A stretch of 53,139 nucleotides of DNA, taken from contig NZ_KB907993.1 in assembly GCF_000382265.1 (NCBI RefSeq), positions 1 through 53,139 of the forward strand, written 5' to 3'. The position numbers and the translations under genes were made by a program. Below, piece by piece: positions 33,607 through 42,234 of this stretch (the first letter of the stretch is position 1; each line of letters starts with the position of its first letter). This DNA comes from Yoonia vestfoldensis DSM 16212. Its GTDB lineage: Bacteria > Pseudomonadota > Alphaproteobacteria > Rhodobacterales > Rhodobacteraceae. Under the pieces are notes generated by a model. That model saw nothing but the letters and a program-made list of their open reading frames with translations. It had not been told where the DNA came from and made no database searches.

Positions 33607-34375
33607 ACCGCTGTTCCAAAAGCTTGAAGGCCAGCGCCAGCAGCCCCGCGATCACCATATAGATCACCGCCAGCAACAACAGCGGTTCATAGATGATGAA
33701 CGTATCCTGCCGCACACGGCTCGACACTGCATAAATCTCGATCACCGTGATCGTGGCCACCAAGGGCGTCGCTTTGAGTTGCAGCACGGTTTCGCCGCCC
33801 AAGGTCGGCAGCGCGCGTTGCAGCGCCTGCGGAAACCAGATGCGCCGGAAGATCGCGAACCGGCCCATGCCCATGGACCGCGCAGCCTCCAACTGCCCAC
33901 CGGCGACGGATTTGAACGCGCCGCGCATCACCTCGCCCTCGTAGCCCGCGAAACTGAGCGACAGGGCTAACAATGCATAGGGCCATGCCTGCCGCAGATA
34001 GGGCCACAGCTCGCTTTCCCTGATCCATGGAAATTGCGGAAACAGGCTGCCGACACCGAAATAGATCAGCCACAACTGCAACAGCAGCGGCGTGCCACGG
34101 ATCACCGTGCAGAACGCACGCGCGGGTGCTGCCAGAAACCGTGGCCCTGCCGCCTGCGCCAGACCCAAAGGCACCGCTAGCATGAACCCGATCAGGCAAC
34201 TCAAGCCGAGCAGCCACAATGTCCGCCAGATGCCCTGCACCGCCAGATCATAATAGCGCGGAATCCAGTCCCAGCGCAGCGCCAGCGCTGCCCAGACCAC
34301 AAGGCCCAGCGCCACCGCGACCATGACGATCCGGTGCGGCACAAAGACCTCTTCTGCGATCCTCTGGTGGTTCAT
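33584..34375 (-). CDS. Polar amino-acid ABC transporter permease (HisM-type)
   Basis: A 263-residue inner-membrane permease of the His/Glu/Gln/Arg/opine family. GIWRTLWLLGLSCLIGFMLA starts the first conserved helix; the EAA motif region is EAARSMGMGRFAIFRRIWFP. It pairs with the next permease in the operon (ATGA overlap). No ATPase (HisP) gene is visible beside it in the window, so it must come from elsewhere. Confidence 0.9.
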   Translation of the reverse strand: MNHQRIAEEVFVPHRIVMVAVALGLVVWAALALRWDWIPRYYDLAVQGIWRTLWLLGLSCLIGFMLAVPLGLAQAAGPRFLAAPARAFCTVIRGTPLLLQLWLIYFGVGSLFPQFPWIRESELWPYLRQAWPYALLALSLSFAGYEGEVMRGAFKSVAGGQLEAARSMGMGRFAIFRRIWFPQALQRALPTLGGETVLQLKATPLVATITVIEIYAVSSRVRQDTFIIYEPLLLLAVIYMVIAGLLALAFKLLEQRFNRGMVG

Positions 34376-35115
34376 TGCGCGGCCTGCCCGCGCCGGTAGC
34401 GCGCCTCGATCCAGCCGAAGATGCGGCCCGACAGCAGCGTCATCGCCAGATAGATGGCGCCCGCCGCCAGAAAGAACGTGAAATAGGCCCGCGTCGATCC
34501 TGCCGCCTGCCGCGTCTCCAGCGTCAGTTCGGAAAAGCCGACGATGGCCAGCAGGGCGGTATCCTTGGTCGCGATCAGCCAGAGGTTCGACAGGCCCGGC
34601 AGCGCCAAAGGCAGCATCGCGGGAATGGTCACGCGCCAGAACGTCTGGACCGCACCCATGCCATAGGCGCGCGCCGCCTCGTGCTGGCCGCGCGGCACCG
34701 ACTGGATCGCGCCACGCAGCACCTCGGTCGCATAGGCGCCCTGCACGATGCCCAGAACGGCGATACCCGCGACAACGCCCGAAATTTCGACAGGCCGCTG
34801 CCCCATCGCGCGCAGGGCCTGATTGAGCAGGTCCGTGCCCGCGTAATAGAGGATCAGGATCAGGATCAGTTCAGGCACCGCCCGCACGACGACCGTATAG
34901 ACCGACAGCAGATCGCGCGTGACCGGGCCGCCATACAGCTTGCCCAGCGCGCCCGCCGTGCCGATCAGCAGGCCCAGCGCAAAAGCGCCAAGTGCGATCT
35001 GCAGGCTCGCCCAAGCGCCGCGCAAAAGGTTACCCCCCCAGCCCGGCGGCTGGAGGGACAAAAGACCGACCGATGTTTCCAGCCCCGGCCAGAGGGCATA
35101 TAGCCAGTCCGACAC
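34372..35115 (-). CDS. Polar amino-acid ABC transporter permease (HisQ-type)
   Basis: The second permease, 247 residues, with LRGAWASLQIALGAFALGLL, the ELILILILYYAG segment and the EAA region EAARAYGMGAVQTFWRVTIP. The start is a GTG at 35115, 14 bases after the binding-protein stop, with no strong ribosome-binding site, so translation may be coupled. Neighbouring arginine-catabolism genes suggest an arginine or related cation as substrate. Confidence 0.9.
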   Translation of the reverse strand: MSDWLYALWPGLETSVGLLSLQPPGWGGNLLRGAWASLQIALGAFALGLLIGTAGALGKLYGGPVTRDLLSVYTVVVRAVPELILILILYYAGTDLLNQALRAMGQRPVEISGVVAGIAVLGIVQGAYATEVLRGAIQSVPRGQHEAARAYGMGAVQTFWRVTIPAMLPLALPGLSNLWLIATKDTALLAIVGFSELTLETRQAAGSTRAYFTFFLAAGAIYLAMTLLSGRIFGWIEARYRRGQAAQ

Positions 35116-35129
35116 CCGGTGCGCCGGGC

Positions 35130-35897
35130 TTAGTTGCCGTAGATCGAGGTGGCGAAATAGCGCGCCGTGATCTCGTCATAGGTGCCGTCGGCAATGATCG
35201 CGGCGATGCCTGCGTTGATCGCCGCACGCAGGTCGTCCTCGCCCTTGCGCATGCCTGCGCCGACACCTGCGCCGAGGATGGCTTCATCCGGGGCGACGGC
35301 ACCCTTGACCTCGCAACAGGCCCCAGCTTCGGTGGCAAGAAAATCATCCATGGCCAGACTGTCGGCCTGTGTGGCGTCGATCCGGCCTGCAGCGAGGTCC
35401 TGATTGGCTTCGTCCTGCGTCTGATAGGTGCGCAGTTCGGTCGCCCCTTCGAAATAGGCCTGTGCATAGGCTTGGTGGATGGTCGACACCTGCACACCCA
35501 GCACCTTGCCCGCAAGGCTTTCGGGGGAGGCGTCCATTTCCATGTCACGCTGGCCCACGATCACGGTGGGCGTGTTGTAATAGGGGTCCGAGAAATCGAT
35601 AGTCTGCATCCGGTCGGCGGTGATCGACATCGACGCCATGATCGTGTCGATCCGGCCGGACACCAGCGCGGGAATGATCCCGTCCCATGCGGTCGGCGTC
35701 AGCACACAATCCAGTTCGGCGGCGGTGCAGACGGCGTCGATGATCTCGACCTCCCAGCCGACCCAATTGCCCGCCGCATCGGGCGAGGCGAAGGGCGGAT
35801 AGGGTTCGGCCGCGATACCGACGCGGACCTCTTGGGCCTGCGCCAGACCGGCGACAGCGATCAGGGCGGTGGTCGCGAGAAGGGTCAGTGTCTTCAT
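35130..35897 (-). CDS. Amino-acid ABC transporter, periplasmic binding protein
   Basis: A 255-residue periplasmic solute-binding protein of family 3. The signal peptide ends near GLAQA-QEVRVG. The mature protein has VGIAAEPYPPFASPDAAGNW, GWEVEIIDAVC, WDGIIPALVSGRIDTIMASM, SITADR and FSDPYYNTP, which form the amino-acid pocket of lysine/arginine/ornithine- and histidine-type binding proteins. ATG at 35897 follows GGAGAAAG. It is the first gene of a three-gene transporter operon, divergent from the dimethylargininase-like gene. The arginine specificity is inferred from context. Confidence 0.88.
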   Translation of the reverse strand: MKTLTLLATTALIAVAGLAQAQEVRVGIAAEPYPPFASPDAAGNWVGWEVEIIDAVCTAAELDCVLTPTAWDGIIPALVSGRIDTIMASMSITADRMQTIDFSDPYYNTPTVIVGQRDMEMDASPESLAGKVLGVQVSTIHQAYAQAYFEGATELRTYQTQDEANQDLAAGRIDATQADSLAMDDFLATEAGACCEVKGAVAPDEAILGAGVGAGMRKGEDDLRAAINAGIAAIIADGTYDEITARYFATSIYGN

Positions 35898-35970
35898 GAT
35901 ATCTTTCTCCTTGTTGAACATAAGAGCGCTTTGCGCGCTTCTTGATCATCCCGCAGCACCCGCATCGGCA

Positions 35971-35988
35971 CAGCGTTCGCCAACGCTG
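35971..35988. promoter_or_regulatory. Candidate operator in the divergent gap
   Basis: CAGCGTT-CGCC-AACGCTG is a perfect 7-bp inverted repeat. It lies between the transporter and the dimethylargininase-like gene, whose third neighbour is a TetR-family regulator, so it is a candidate site for that regulator controlling both directions. Confidence 0.5.
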
Positions 35989-36058
35989 CGGCACGCCAAA
36001 GTGCATCGCAACATTTTTGTGATTGTATCTGGCCAAAATGGCAGCAATTATTCAAGTG

Positions 36059-36064
36059 TATAAT
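36059..36064 (+). promoter_or_regulatory. Perfect TATAAT 11 bases before the hydrolase ATG
   Basis: If TATAAT is the -10 element, transcription would start around 36071, only about five bases upstream of the ATG at 36076. No convincing -35 was seen at 17 bases. This suggests a nearly leaderless message or the downstream ATG at 36085. Confidence 0.4.
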
Positions 36065-36075
36065 TTCAGCAGAAG

Positions 36076-36954
36076 ATGGACGACATGCGCTTTGGTGCCG
36101 AAGACCGATCAAAACCTCTTGCCGCCGTGATCATGCGCGCCCCCGGCCCCGCCATGGCCAAGGCCCGCCCGCAGGACTGGCATTACGGCGCAGGGTTTGA
36201 CCCTGCCCGCGCGGAAATCCAGCATGCGGAACTGGCACGGATCATGACCGCCAGCGGGGCAGAGGTGCATTGGATGCCATCCGCCGATGACGGCCTGTCG
36301 GATGCGGTGTTCGTGCAGGACCCGTCGTTTGTGACCCACCACGGGGCCGTGATCCTGAACATGGGCAAGGCCTTGCGCCGCGCCGAACCGGACCTGCATG
36401 CCGCCTTCTACGACAGTATCGGCGTGCCGGTGATCGGCCGTCTGACCGGTGATGCCACGGTCGAATCGGGCGATTGTTTCTGGCTTGATCCAGACACGCT
36501 GGCCGTGGGGCGCGGGGTGCGCACCAATCAGGCAGGCATCATGGCCTTGGCGGATATCCTGCGCCCTTATGACATCGCTGTGCAGGCCTATGACCTACCC
36601 TATTGGACCGGCCCCGCCGCCTGCCTGCATCTGATGTCGCTTGTGTCCCCGCTTGGCCCCGATATCGCGCTGATCCATGCGCCCTTGCTGCCCTATGCGC
36701 TGTGGTCGGATATGCGCGCGCGCGGCTGGACCCTGCTGCACGCGCCCGAGGATGAATTCATGGCCTCGAACGGGCTGAGCCTGAACGTGCTCGCCCTGCG
36801 CCCGCGCGATGTGGTGATGGTCGACGGGTTCCCACAGACCCGCGCCCTGATGCAAGATGCAGGCTGCAATGTACAGGTGTTCGACGGCGATGCGCTCTGC
36901 ATCGCCTGCGAAGGTGGCCCCACCTGCCTGACCCGTCCGGTGCTGCGCGCATGA
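36076..36954 (+). CDS. Dimethylarginine dimethylaminohydrolase-family enzyme
   Basis: A guanidine-modifying-superfamily hydrolase of 292 residues. Known DDAH enzymes cut methylarginine to citrulline and methylamines. The likely catalytic Cys284 is in GGPTCLTRP, the His185 in CLHLMS, and acidic residues are at Asp82 (VQDPSF) and Glu130/Asp133 (ESGDCF). Length is normal. Start at 36076 or 36085, both ATG. ATGA overlap couples it to a TetR regulator, and the AruH/AruI genes follow, so it probably belongs to a (methyl)arginine catabolic operon. Other arginine-like substrates are possible. Confidence 0.82.
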   Translation: MDDMRFGAEDRSKPLAAVIMRAPGPAMAKARPQDWHYGAGFDPARAEIQHAELARIMTASGAEVHWMPSADDGLSDAVFVQDPSFVTHHGAVILNMGKALRRAEPDLHAAFYDSIGVPVIGRLTGDATVESGDCFWLDPDTLAVGRGVRTNQAGIMALADILRPYDIAVQAYDLPYWTGPAACLHLMSLVSPLGPDIALIHAPLLPYALWSDMRARGWTLLHAPEDEFMASNGLSLNVLALRPRDVVMVDGFPQTRALMQDAGCNVQVFDGDALCIACEGGPTCLTRPVLRA

Positions 36955-37580
36955 CCCTGCGCCGCACCTTCAAGCGCGAAGGCGAGGAGGCGCGCCGCGC
37001 CGCGCTGATCGACGCCACGCTTGATTGCATTGCCGAAGGCGGGCCGCAGGCCGCGACCGTGCGCGCGATTGCGCTGAAGGCCGGTGTCACACCGGGCCTT
37101 ATCAAGCATTATTTCGACACCAAGGAAGACCTTGTCGCCGCCGCCCACGAAACCCTGATGACCCGCCTGACCGAGGCGAGTGCGGCGGCCCTTGACGATC
37201 TGCCCGCCGATCCGATCGCGCGACTGGCGGGGTTCATCGCCAATGCGGTTACGCCGCCGGTCGTCGACCCGCGCGCCATGGCACTGTGGGCCGCGTCGAT
37301 GCAACTGGTGCCGCGCGATACGGCCATGCGCGACGTGCATGAAGCGACCTATCTGGCGTTCCGCGACCGGCTGGAAGGGATGATCGTCGATGCCCTGCGT
37401 ACGGCGGGCAAACCCCATGACAAACCCGCGACACGCGCCCTTGCCATCGCCGGCAACGCGCTGCTCGACGGACTGTGGATCGAGGCGTCTGTCCTGCCCG
37501 ACCAATTCGCGCAAGGCGAAATGCGCACCATCGCGATCCGCGCCTTTGCTCGGCTGCTTGACCTGAAACTGCCGGAGTAA
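36951..37580 (+). CDS. TetR-family regulator (BetI-like)
   Basis: A 209-residue regulator with the N-terminal helix-turn-helix ATVRAIALKAGVTPGLIKHY followed by FDTKEDLVAAA, close to BetI-type repressors, and a C-terminal domain including ALWAASMQLVPRDTAMRDVH. It overlaps the hydrolase by four bases and is followed three bases later by the aminotransferase, so it lies inside the operon it may control. The palindrome at 35971 is a candidate operator. Confidence 0.88.
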   Translation: MTLRRTFKREGEEARRAALIDATLDCIAEGGPQAATVRAIALKAGVTPGLIKHYFDTKEDLVAAAHETLMTRLTEASAAALDDLPADPIARLAGFIANAVTPPVVDPRAMALWAASMQLVPRDTAMRDVHEATYLAFRDRLEGMIVDALRTAGKPHDKPATRALAIAGNALLDGLWIEASVLPDQFAQGEMRTIAIRAFARLLDLKLPE

Positions 37581-37583
37581 ACA

Positions 37584-38762
37584 ATGCAATATGCTGATGT
37601 CACCACCCGCCTCGCCGGGCTGGGGTCGGATAAATGGGTGCTGAGCGCCGCCGCCAATGCGCGCATCCGCGCGGGCGACGCGATCATCAACCTGACCATC
37701 GGCGAACCCGATGTACCGACGCCTGACACGCTGATCGACAGCGCCATTGCCGCAATGGGTGCAGGGCGCACCGGCTATTCCAACGGGCGGGGCGAGCCGT
37801 CGTTACTGGCCGCCCTATCAGGCAAGTATAGCGCCCTGACCGGCCGCAGCATCGGGACCGACCGCTTTCTTTGCCTGCCCGGCACGCAGACATCGCTGTA
37901 TCTGGTGCTGACAGCCCTTTGCGATCCGGGTTGCGAGGTAATCCTCGGCGATCCGATGTATGCGACCTATGAGGGGTTGATCCGTGCGTCGGGTGCCGTG
38001 CCGGTGCCCGTCAGCCTTGACCCCGCCCATGCGTTCCGCCTGCAGGCGGCGGATGTGGCGGCGGCGATCACGCCTGCGACGCGGGTCATCATGCTCAACA
38101 CGCCGCATAACCCGACAGGCGCGATCCTGCGGCCTGCCGATCTGGACGCGATCTGTGCGCTGGCGGCCGAACACGACCTCTGGGTCGTCTCGGACGAGGT
38201 TTACGGCAACCTGACCCATGAGGGCGCGGTCTTCACCTCCGCCTTGGCCAATCCCGCCTATGAAGAGCGTGTGATCGTCACCGCCTCGATTTCCAAATCG
38301 CATGCCGCACCGGGGTTCCGGTCCGGCTGGGTCTGCGGGCCTGCCGCCTTTTGCACGCAGGCGCTGCCCCTGTCCGAAACCATGTTGTTCGGATCGCAGC
38401 CTTTCATCGCCGACATGACGGCGCAGGCGGTGGCCAGCCCGCCCGACCTAGCGAAGGCGATGGCCGGGCGTATGGCGCGGCGCGCGGGGATCATCCACGC
38501 AGCCCTTGACGGTGTGGCCGACCTGCATGTCCACAAGCCCGAGGCGGGGATGTTCGCCCTGCTCGACATCCGCGCGCTGAGCCACGATTCCAAAGCCTTT
38601 GCGCTGGCGCTGCTAGAGACGGAGGCCGTCGCCGTCATGCCCGGCGCGTCCTTTGGCAAAGCTTTTGAGGGTTGGCTGCGGCTGGCGCTCAACGCGAGCG
38701 ATGACGCCACGCGCGAGGCTTGCGTGCGGCTCAGACGCTTTGCGATGGGCTGGCCACGATGA
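37584..38762 (+). CDS. aruH: Arginine:pyruvate transaminase-like aminotransferase (AruH)
   Basis: A fold-type I PLP aminotransferase of 392 residues. AruH moves the alpha-amino group of L-arginine to pyruvate, giving 5-guanidino-2-oxopentanoate. Lys238 (SISKSHAAPGFRSGW) binds PLP; Asp204 (SDEVYG), Asn176 (NTPHNPTG) and Arg246 support it. The GEPDVPTPD motif at 40-48 is typical. The specific call relies on the coupled AruI-type decarboxylase (ATGA overlap). A GGAG site precedes the ATG. Confidence 0.82.
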   Translation: MQYADVTTRLAGLGSDKWVLSAAANARIRAGDAIINLTIGEPDVPTPDTLIDSAIAAMGAGRTGYSNGRGEPSLLAALSGKYSALTGRSIGTDRFLCLPGTQTSLYLVLTALCDPGCEVILGDPMYATYEGLIRASGAVPVPVSLDPAHAFRLQAADVAAAITPATRVIMLNTPHNPTGAILRPADLDAICALAAEHDLWVVSDEVYGNLTHEGAVFTSALANPAYEERVIVTASISKSHAAPGFRSGWVCGPAAFCTQALPLSETMLFGSQPFIADMTAQAVASPPDLAKAMAGRMARRAGIIHAALDGVADLHVHKPEAGMFALLDIRALSHDSKAFALALLETEAVAVMPGASFGKAFEGWLRLALNASDDATREACVRLRRFAMGWPR

Positions 38763-40303
38763 CGACCGTCGCGCAAAGCCTTGTGCGCTGGTTGCAGCAG
38801 ATGGGAACCGAGGTGATCTTTGGCATCCCCGGCGTGCATACGATCGAGCTTTACCGCGCCCTGCCCGACGCGGGCATCCGCCATATCACCCCGCGCCACG
38901 AGGCGGGGGCAGGTTTCATGGCCGATGGCTATGCCCGCGTCTCGGGGCGGTTCGGTGTGGCGCTGGTGATCACCGGACCGGGGCTGACCAATATCCTGAC
39001 GCCGATGGCGCAGGCGCGGGCGGATAGCGTGCCGATGCTGGTGATTTCCGGCGTGAACCGGCGGGACAGCTTGGGCAAGGGGCTAGGGCATCTGCACGAA
39101 CTGCCCGACCAACTGGCGCTGAGCGCGACACTGGGTCCGGCGTTCCAACTGGACCGTGCCGACGATCTGCCTGCGATCCTCGACCAGATTGCCGTTGCCC
39201 TGACCACGGGGCGCGGCGGGCCGGTGCATCTGCAAATCCCGCTCGACCTGATGGCGGCCACGGCCCCTGACGCGCTGCCGCTGCCCGTGATCGCGCCTGC
39301 GTCAGTGCCGGATGTCATTTCCGCGAATGCCTTGCTGGCGGACGCAAAATCGCCCGTGATCATCGCGGGGGGCGGCTGCCGCCGCGCGGGGGCGGCGCTG
39401 CAGGCATTGGCAGACCGCCTTGGCGCGCCGGTGATCCTGACCACCAATGCGCGCGGGCTGATGCATGGTCATCCGCTGGTCGTGCCTGCGTCACCGAGCC
39501 TAGCGCCCGTCCGCGATCTGATCGCCTCGGCGGATCAGCTCGTGGTACTGGGGTCCGAAATCGGGCCGACCGATTGGGACATGTATGACGATGGCGGCCT
39601 GCCGGACCTTACACGGATGATCCGCGTCGATATCGATGCCGCGCAACTGGCCCGCCACCCTGCCGCCGTCATGCTGCAAAGTGATCTGGCCGCGATCCTG
39701 CCGCGTCTAGAAGGTGCAACCAGCGCCGATGGTGCAGAGCGCGCGGCCCAAGCGCGCAACGCGGCCTTTGCGGCCTTGCCCGCAGGCTATGCCGCCGAGA
39801 TCGCCGTGCTGGACCGCCTGCGCGACAGCTGTCCCGGTGCGATCATGGTCGGGGATTCCACGCAGGCGATCTATGCGGGCAACCTCTATTACGACCACGA
39901 CCGGCCCTGCGGCTGGTTCAACGCGGCGACAGGCTACGGCGCACTTGGCTATGCGCCGGGGGCTTCGGTGGGCGCGGCGCTGGCGGCCCCTGACGCACGC
40001 ATCCTGTGCCTGATCGGGGATGGCGGGCTGATGTTCAGCCCCGGTGAGATGCTGACAGCGTTCGAAGAAAACCTCGACATCACCTTCATCGTTTTCAACA
40101 ACGCAGGCTACGGCGAAATCGCCAGCGCGATGAAAGCCGCAGGCGCGCAGGTGCTAGGCTGCACCCCGCGCCCGCCGGATTTTGCGGACCTCGCACGCGC
40201 CTGCGGTCTGCCGTTTACCCGCACAACGCCCGCTGCAATAGACGCGACCGCCCGCGGCCCCCGCATGATCGAAGTCACCCTGCCGCCTGTCACGACGACC
40301 TGA
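38759..40303 (+). CDS. aruI: 5-Guanidino-2-oxopentanoate decarboxylase-like ThDP enzyme (AruI)
   Basis: This 514-residue thiamine-diphosphate enzyme decarboxylates the AruH product to 4-guanidinobutyraldehyde. The activating Glu48 is in PRHEAGAGFMADGYAR. The ThDP motif runs from GDGGLMFSPGEM to FNNAGYGE (about 419-446). GIPGVHTIELYRALPD and HLHELPDQ are features I associate with the AruI branch rather than acetolactate synthase. The start at 38759 overlaps aruH (ATGA). No dehydrogenase (KauB) or guanidinobutyrase (GbuA) follows here. The last 14 bases overlap the convergent regulator. Confidence 0.82.
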   Translation: MTTVAQSLVRWLQQMGTEVIFGIPGVHTIELYRALPDAGIRHITPRHEAGAGFMADGYARVSGRFGVALVITGPGLTNILTPMAQARADSVPMLVISGVNRRDSLGKGLGHLHELPDQLALSATLGPAFQLDRADDLPAILDQIAVALTTGRGGPVHLQIPLDLMAATAPDALPLPVIAPASVPDVISANALLADAKSPVIIAGGGCRRAGAALQALADRLGAPVILTTNARGLMHGHPLVVPASPSLAPVRDLIASADQLVVLGSEIGPTDWDMYDDGGLPDLTRMIRVDIDAAQLARHPAAVMLQSDLAAILPRLEGATSADGAERAAQARNAAFAALPAGYAAEIAVLDRLRDSCPGAIMVGDSTQAIYAGNLYYDHDRPCGWFNAATGYGALGYAPGASVGAALAAPDARILCLIGDGGLMFSPGEMLTAFEENLDITFIVFNNAGYGEIASAMKAAGAQVLGCTPRPPDFADLARACGLPFTRTTPAAIDATARGPRMIEVTLPPVTTT

Positions 40304-41258
40304 TCCGGCTGGGCGGCACACCGAACCGCCGCCGGAATGCCCGCGAAAAGCTGGTCGGATCGACGAACCCGCAGCGCAGCGCGATATCGCGCAGATCGTG
40401 GCGCGTGTCGGTGACCATCCGCCGCGCCATCTGCAGCCGAAGGTCCAGATAGGCGGCCCCCGGCCCCTGCCCCAAGGTCTCGCGGAACAATTGCTCCATC
40501 CGGCGCAGACCAAGCCCTTGAGTACGGGCAATCGTCTCCAGCGGTAGCGGGTCCTCCAGATGCGCATTCATCAGCGCAAGCGCCCCCGCCAGCCGCGCAT
40601 CGCGGGCGACAGGCAACAGGCCGGGGCGCTGCGGGCGGCTGCCATCGGCCTGCGGCTCGTACTGGAACGATGCCGCCACCTGCCCTGCCAGACCCGCGCC
40701 ACAGCGTGCGCCGATCAGATGCAGCATCAGGTCAGCAGCAGGGGCGGCACCACCCGCGGTGAAGCGGTTGCGCGAGATGACGAAACGGTCCGGCACCACA
40801 TCGACGGCCCTGTGGGCGCTGGCGAAATCCTCCAAGTCTTCCCAATGCACCGTGGCGCGATGGCCGTCTAGCAACCCCGCCCGCGCCAGCACCCAAGGCC
40901 CGGCATCGACTGCCCCCACCGCGCGGAACCGCCCCGCGATCCGGCGCAGACCCGCGATCAAGGGGCGCGTCGCGACCTCGGACTGGTTGTAGCCTGCCAC
41001 GACGATCAGCGCATCGGCCCCTTCCGCCGCCGCAAGCGGCCCGATGGCGGGCAAGGCGATCCCGCAGGTCAGCGGCACATCCGCCCCCGAGGGCGACACT
41101 ACCCGCCAGCGGAACCTGTCCTGCCCCAGATGGCGGTTGGCGTTGCGCAAAGGGTCCAGCACCGACGCGACCTCTAGGATCGAGGCGCGCGGCAGCACCA
41201 GCACCGCGATGTCGAGCGGCTGGTCGGAGGCCGCAAAGATGGTTTCGGATATCGCCAT
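40290..41258 (-). CDS. GlxA/CdhR-type AraC-family regulator of carnitine catabolism
   Basis: A 322-residue regulator with an N-terminal DJ-1/PfpI-like domain (about 15-185, e.g. DIAVLVLPRASILEVASVLD and ALIVVAGYNQSE) and a C-terminal AraC helix-turn-helix pair (DPLPLETIARTQGLGLRRME and LRDIALRCGFVDPTSFSRAF). This is the architecture of CdhR, which activates carnitine catabolism in Pseudomonas. It is divergent from the BKACE-dehydrogenase genes. The ATG at 41258 was picked because similarity starts there. Confidence 0.85.
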   Translation of the reverse strand: MAISETIFAASDQPLDIAVLVLPRASILEVASVLDPLRNANRHLGQDRFRWRVVSPSGADVPLTCGIALPAIGPLAAAEGADALIVVAGYNQSEVATRPLIAGLRRIAGRFRAVGAVDAGPWVLARAGLLDGHRATVHWEDLEDFASAHRAVDVVPDRFVISRNRFTAGGAAPAADLMLHLIGARCGAGLAGQVAASFQYEPQADGSRPQRPGLLPVARDARLAGALALMNAHLEDPLPLETIARTQGLGLRRMEQLFRETLGQGPGAAYLDLRLQMARRMVTDTRHDLRDIALRCGFVDPTSFSRAFRRRFGVPPSRIRSS

Positions 41259-41325
41259 AAATCTTTCGTAAATCGCCAAGCCACCCCGCGCAACCCTGCT
41301 AGCCTCATGGTTAAGGAGGACCCCG

Positions 41326-42234
41326 ATGCCACTTGCCATGAACCGCGAGGTTTTCATCACCTGTGCCGTCACCGGATCGGGCGGCACGCAGGATATGTCA
41401 CCGCATGTCCCCCGCTCGCCCGCACAAATCGCCCACGCCGCCATCGACGCGGCCAAGGCGGGGGCAGCCATCGTGCATTGCCATGTCCGCGACCCCGAGA
41501 CCGGCAAACCGTCGCGCGACCCGGCCCTTTACCGCGAAGTGACCGAGCGTATCCGCGACGCGGACACCGATGTGATCCTGAACCTGACCGCCGGCATGGG
41601 CGGCGATCTGATGTTCGACGGCACCGAAAGCATGCACCGCATGTCCCCCAAATCCGATATGGCGGGGGCGGCCGAACGGGTGCAGCATGTCCTCGACTGC
41701 CGCCCCGAGATCTGCACGCTTGATTGCGGCACGATGAATTTCGCCGAGGCCGATTACGTCATGGTCAACACCCCCGGCATGCTGCGCGATATGGCGACGC
41801 GGATGGTAGCCTCTGGCGTGCGGATCGAGATCGAGGCGTTCGACACCGGCCATCTGTGGTTCGCCAAGCAACTCGTCGCCGAAGGCATCATCCCCGACCC
41901 CGTGCTGGTGCAATTGTGCATGGGCGTGCCATGGGGGGCGCCCGATGATCTGAACACCTTTCTGGCGATGGTGAACAACGTGCCGCCGCATTGGCACTGG
42001 TCGGCCTTTGCCTTGGGGCGCAACGAAATGCCCTATGTCGCGGCGGCGGTGCTGGCAGGGGGCAATGTGCGGGTTGGGCTTGAGGATAATCTCTACCTGT
42101 CAAAAGGCGTGCTGGCCACGAACGCGCAACTGGTCGAAAAGGCCGCAACCATCATCGCAAACATGGGCGCGCGGGTGATCGGGCCGGAGGCCGTCCGCGA
42201 CCGCCTGCATCTGACGAAACGGGCCCCGCTATGA
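41326..42234 (+). CDS. 3-Dehydrocarnitine cleavage enzyme, BKACE family
   Basis: Enzymes of the BKACE (beta-keto acid cleavage) family split a beta-keto acid with acetyl-CoA. In carnitine degradation the known reaction converts 3-dehydrocarnitine plus acetyl-CoA to betainyl-CoA and acetoacetate. The 302-residue protein has the zinc motif HCHVRDPETGKPSRDP (His51, His53) and EDNLYLSKGVLATNAQLVEK near the C-terminus. Specificity is taken from the coupled carnitine dehydrogenase/thioesterase. A strong AAGGAGG precedes the ATG; it opens the operon. Confidence 0.88.
   Translation: MPLAMNREVFITCAVTGSGGTQDMSPHVPRSPAQIAHAAIDAAKAGAAIVHCHVRDPETGKPSRDPALYREVTERIRDADTDVILNLTAGMGGDLMFDGTESMHRMSPKSDMAGAAERVQHVLDCRPEICTLDCGTMNFAEADYVMVNTPGMLRDMATRMVASGVRIEIEAFDTGHLWFAKQLVAEGIIPDPVLVQLCMGVPWGAPDDLNTFLAMVNNVPPHWHWSAFALGRNEMPYVAAAVLAGGNVRVGLEDNLYLSKGVLATNAQLVEKAATIIANMGARVIGPEAVRDRLHLTKRAPL

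Noticed and set aside
35923..35942. AAGAGCGCTTTGCGCGCTTC upstream of the amino-acid binding protein as a second operator
   Set aside because: The arms pair imperfectly and a simple GC-alternating stretch explains it.
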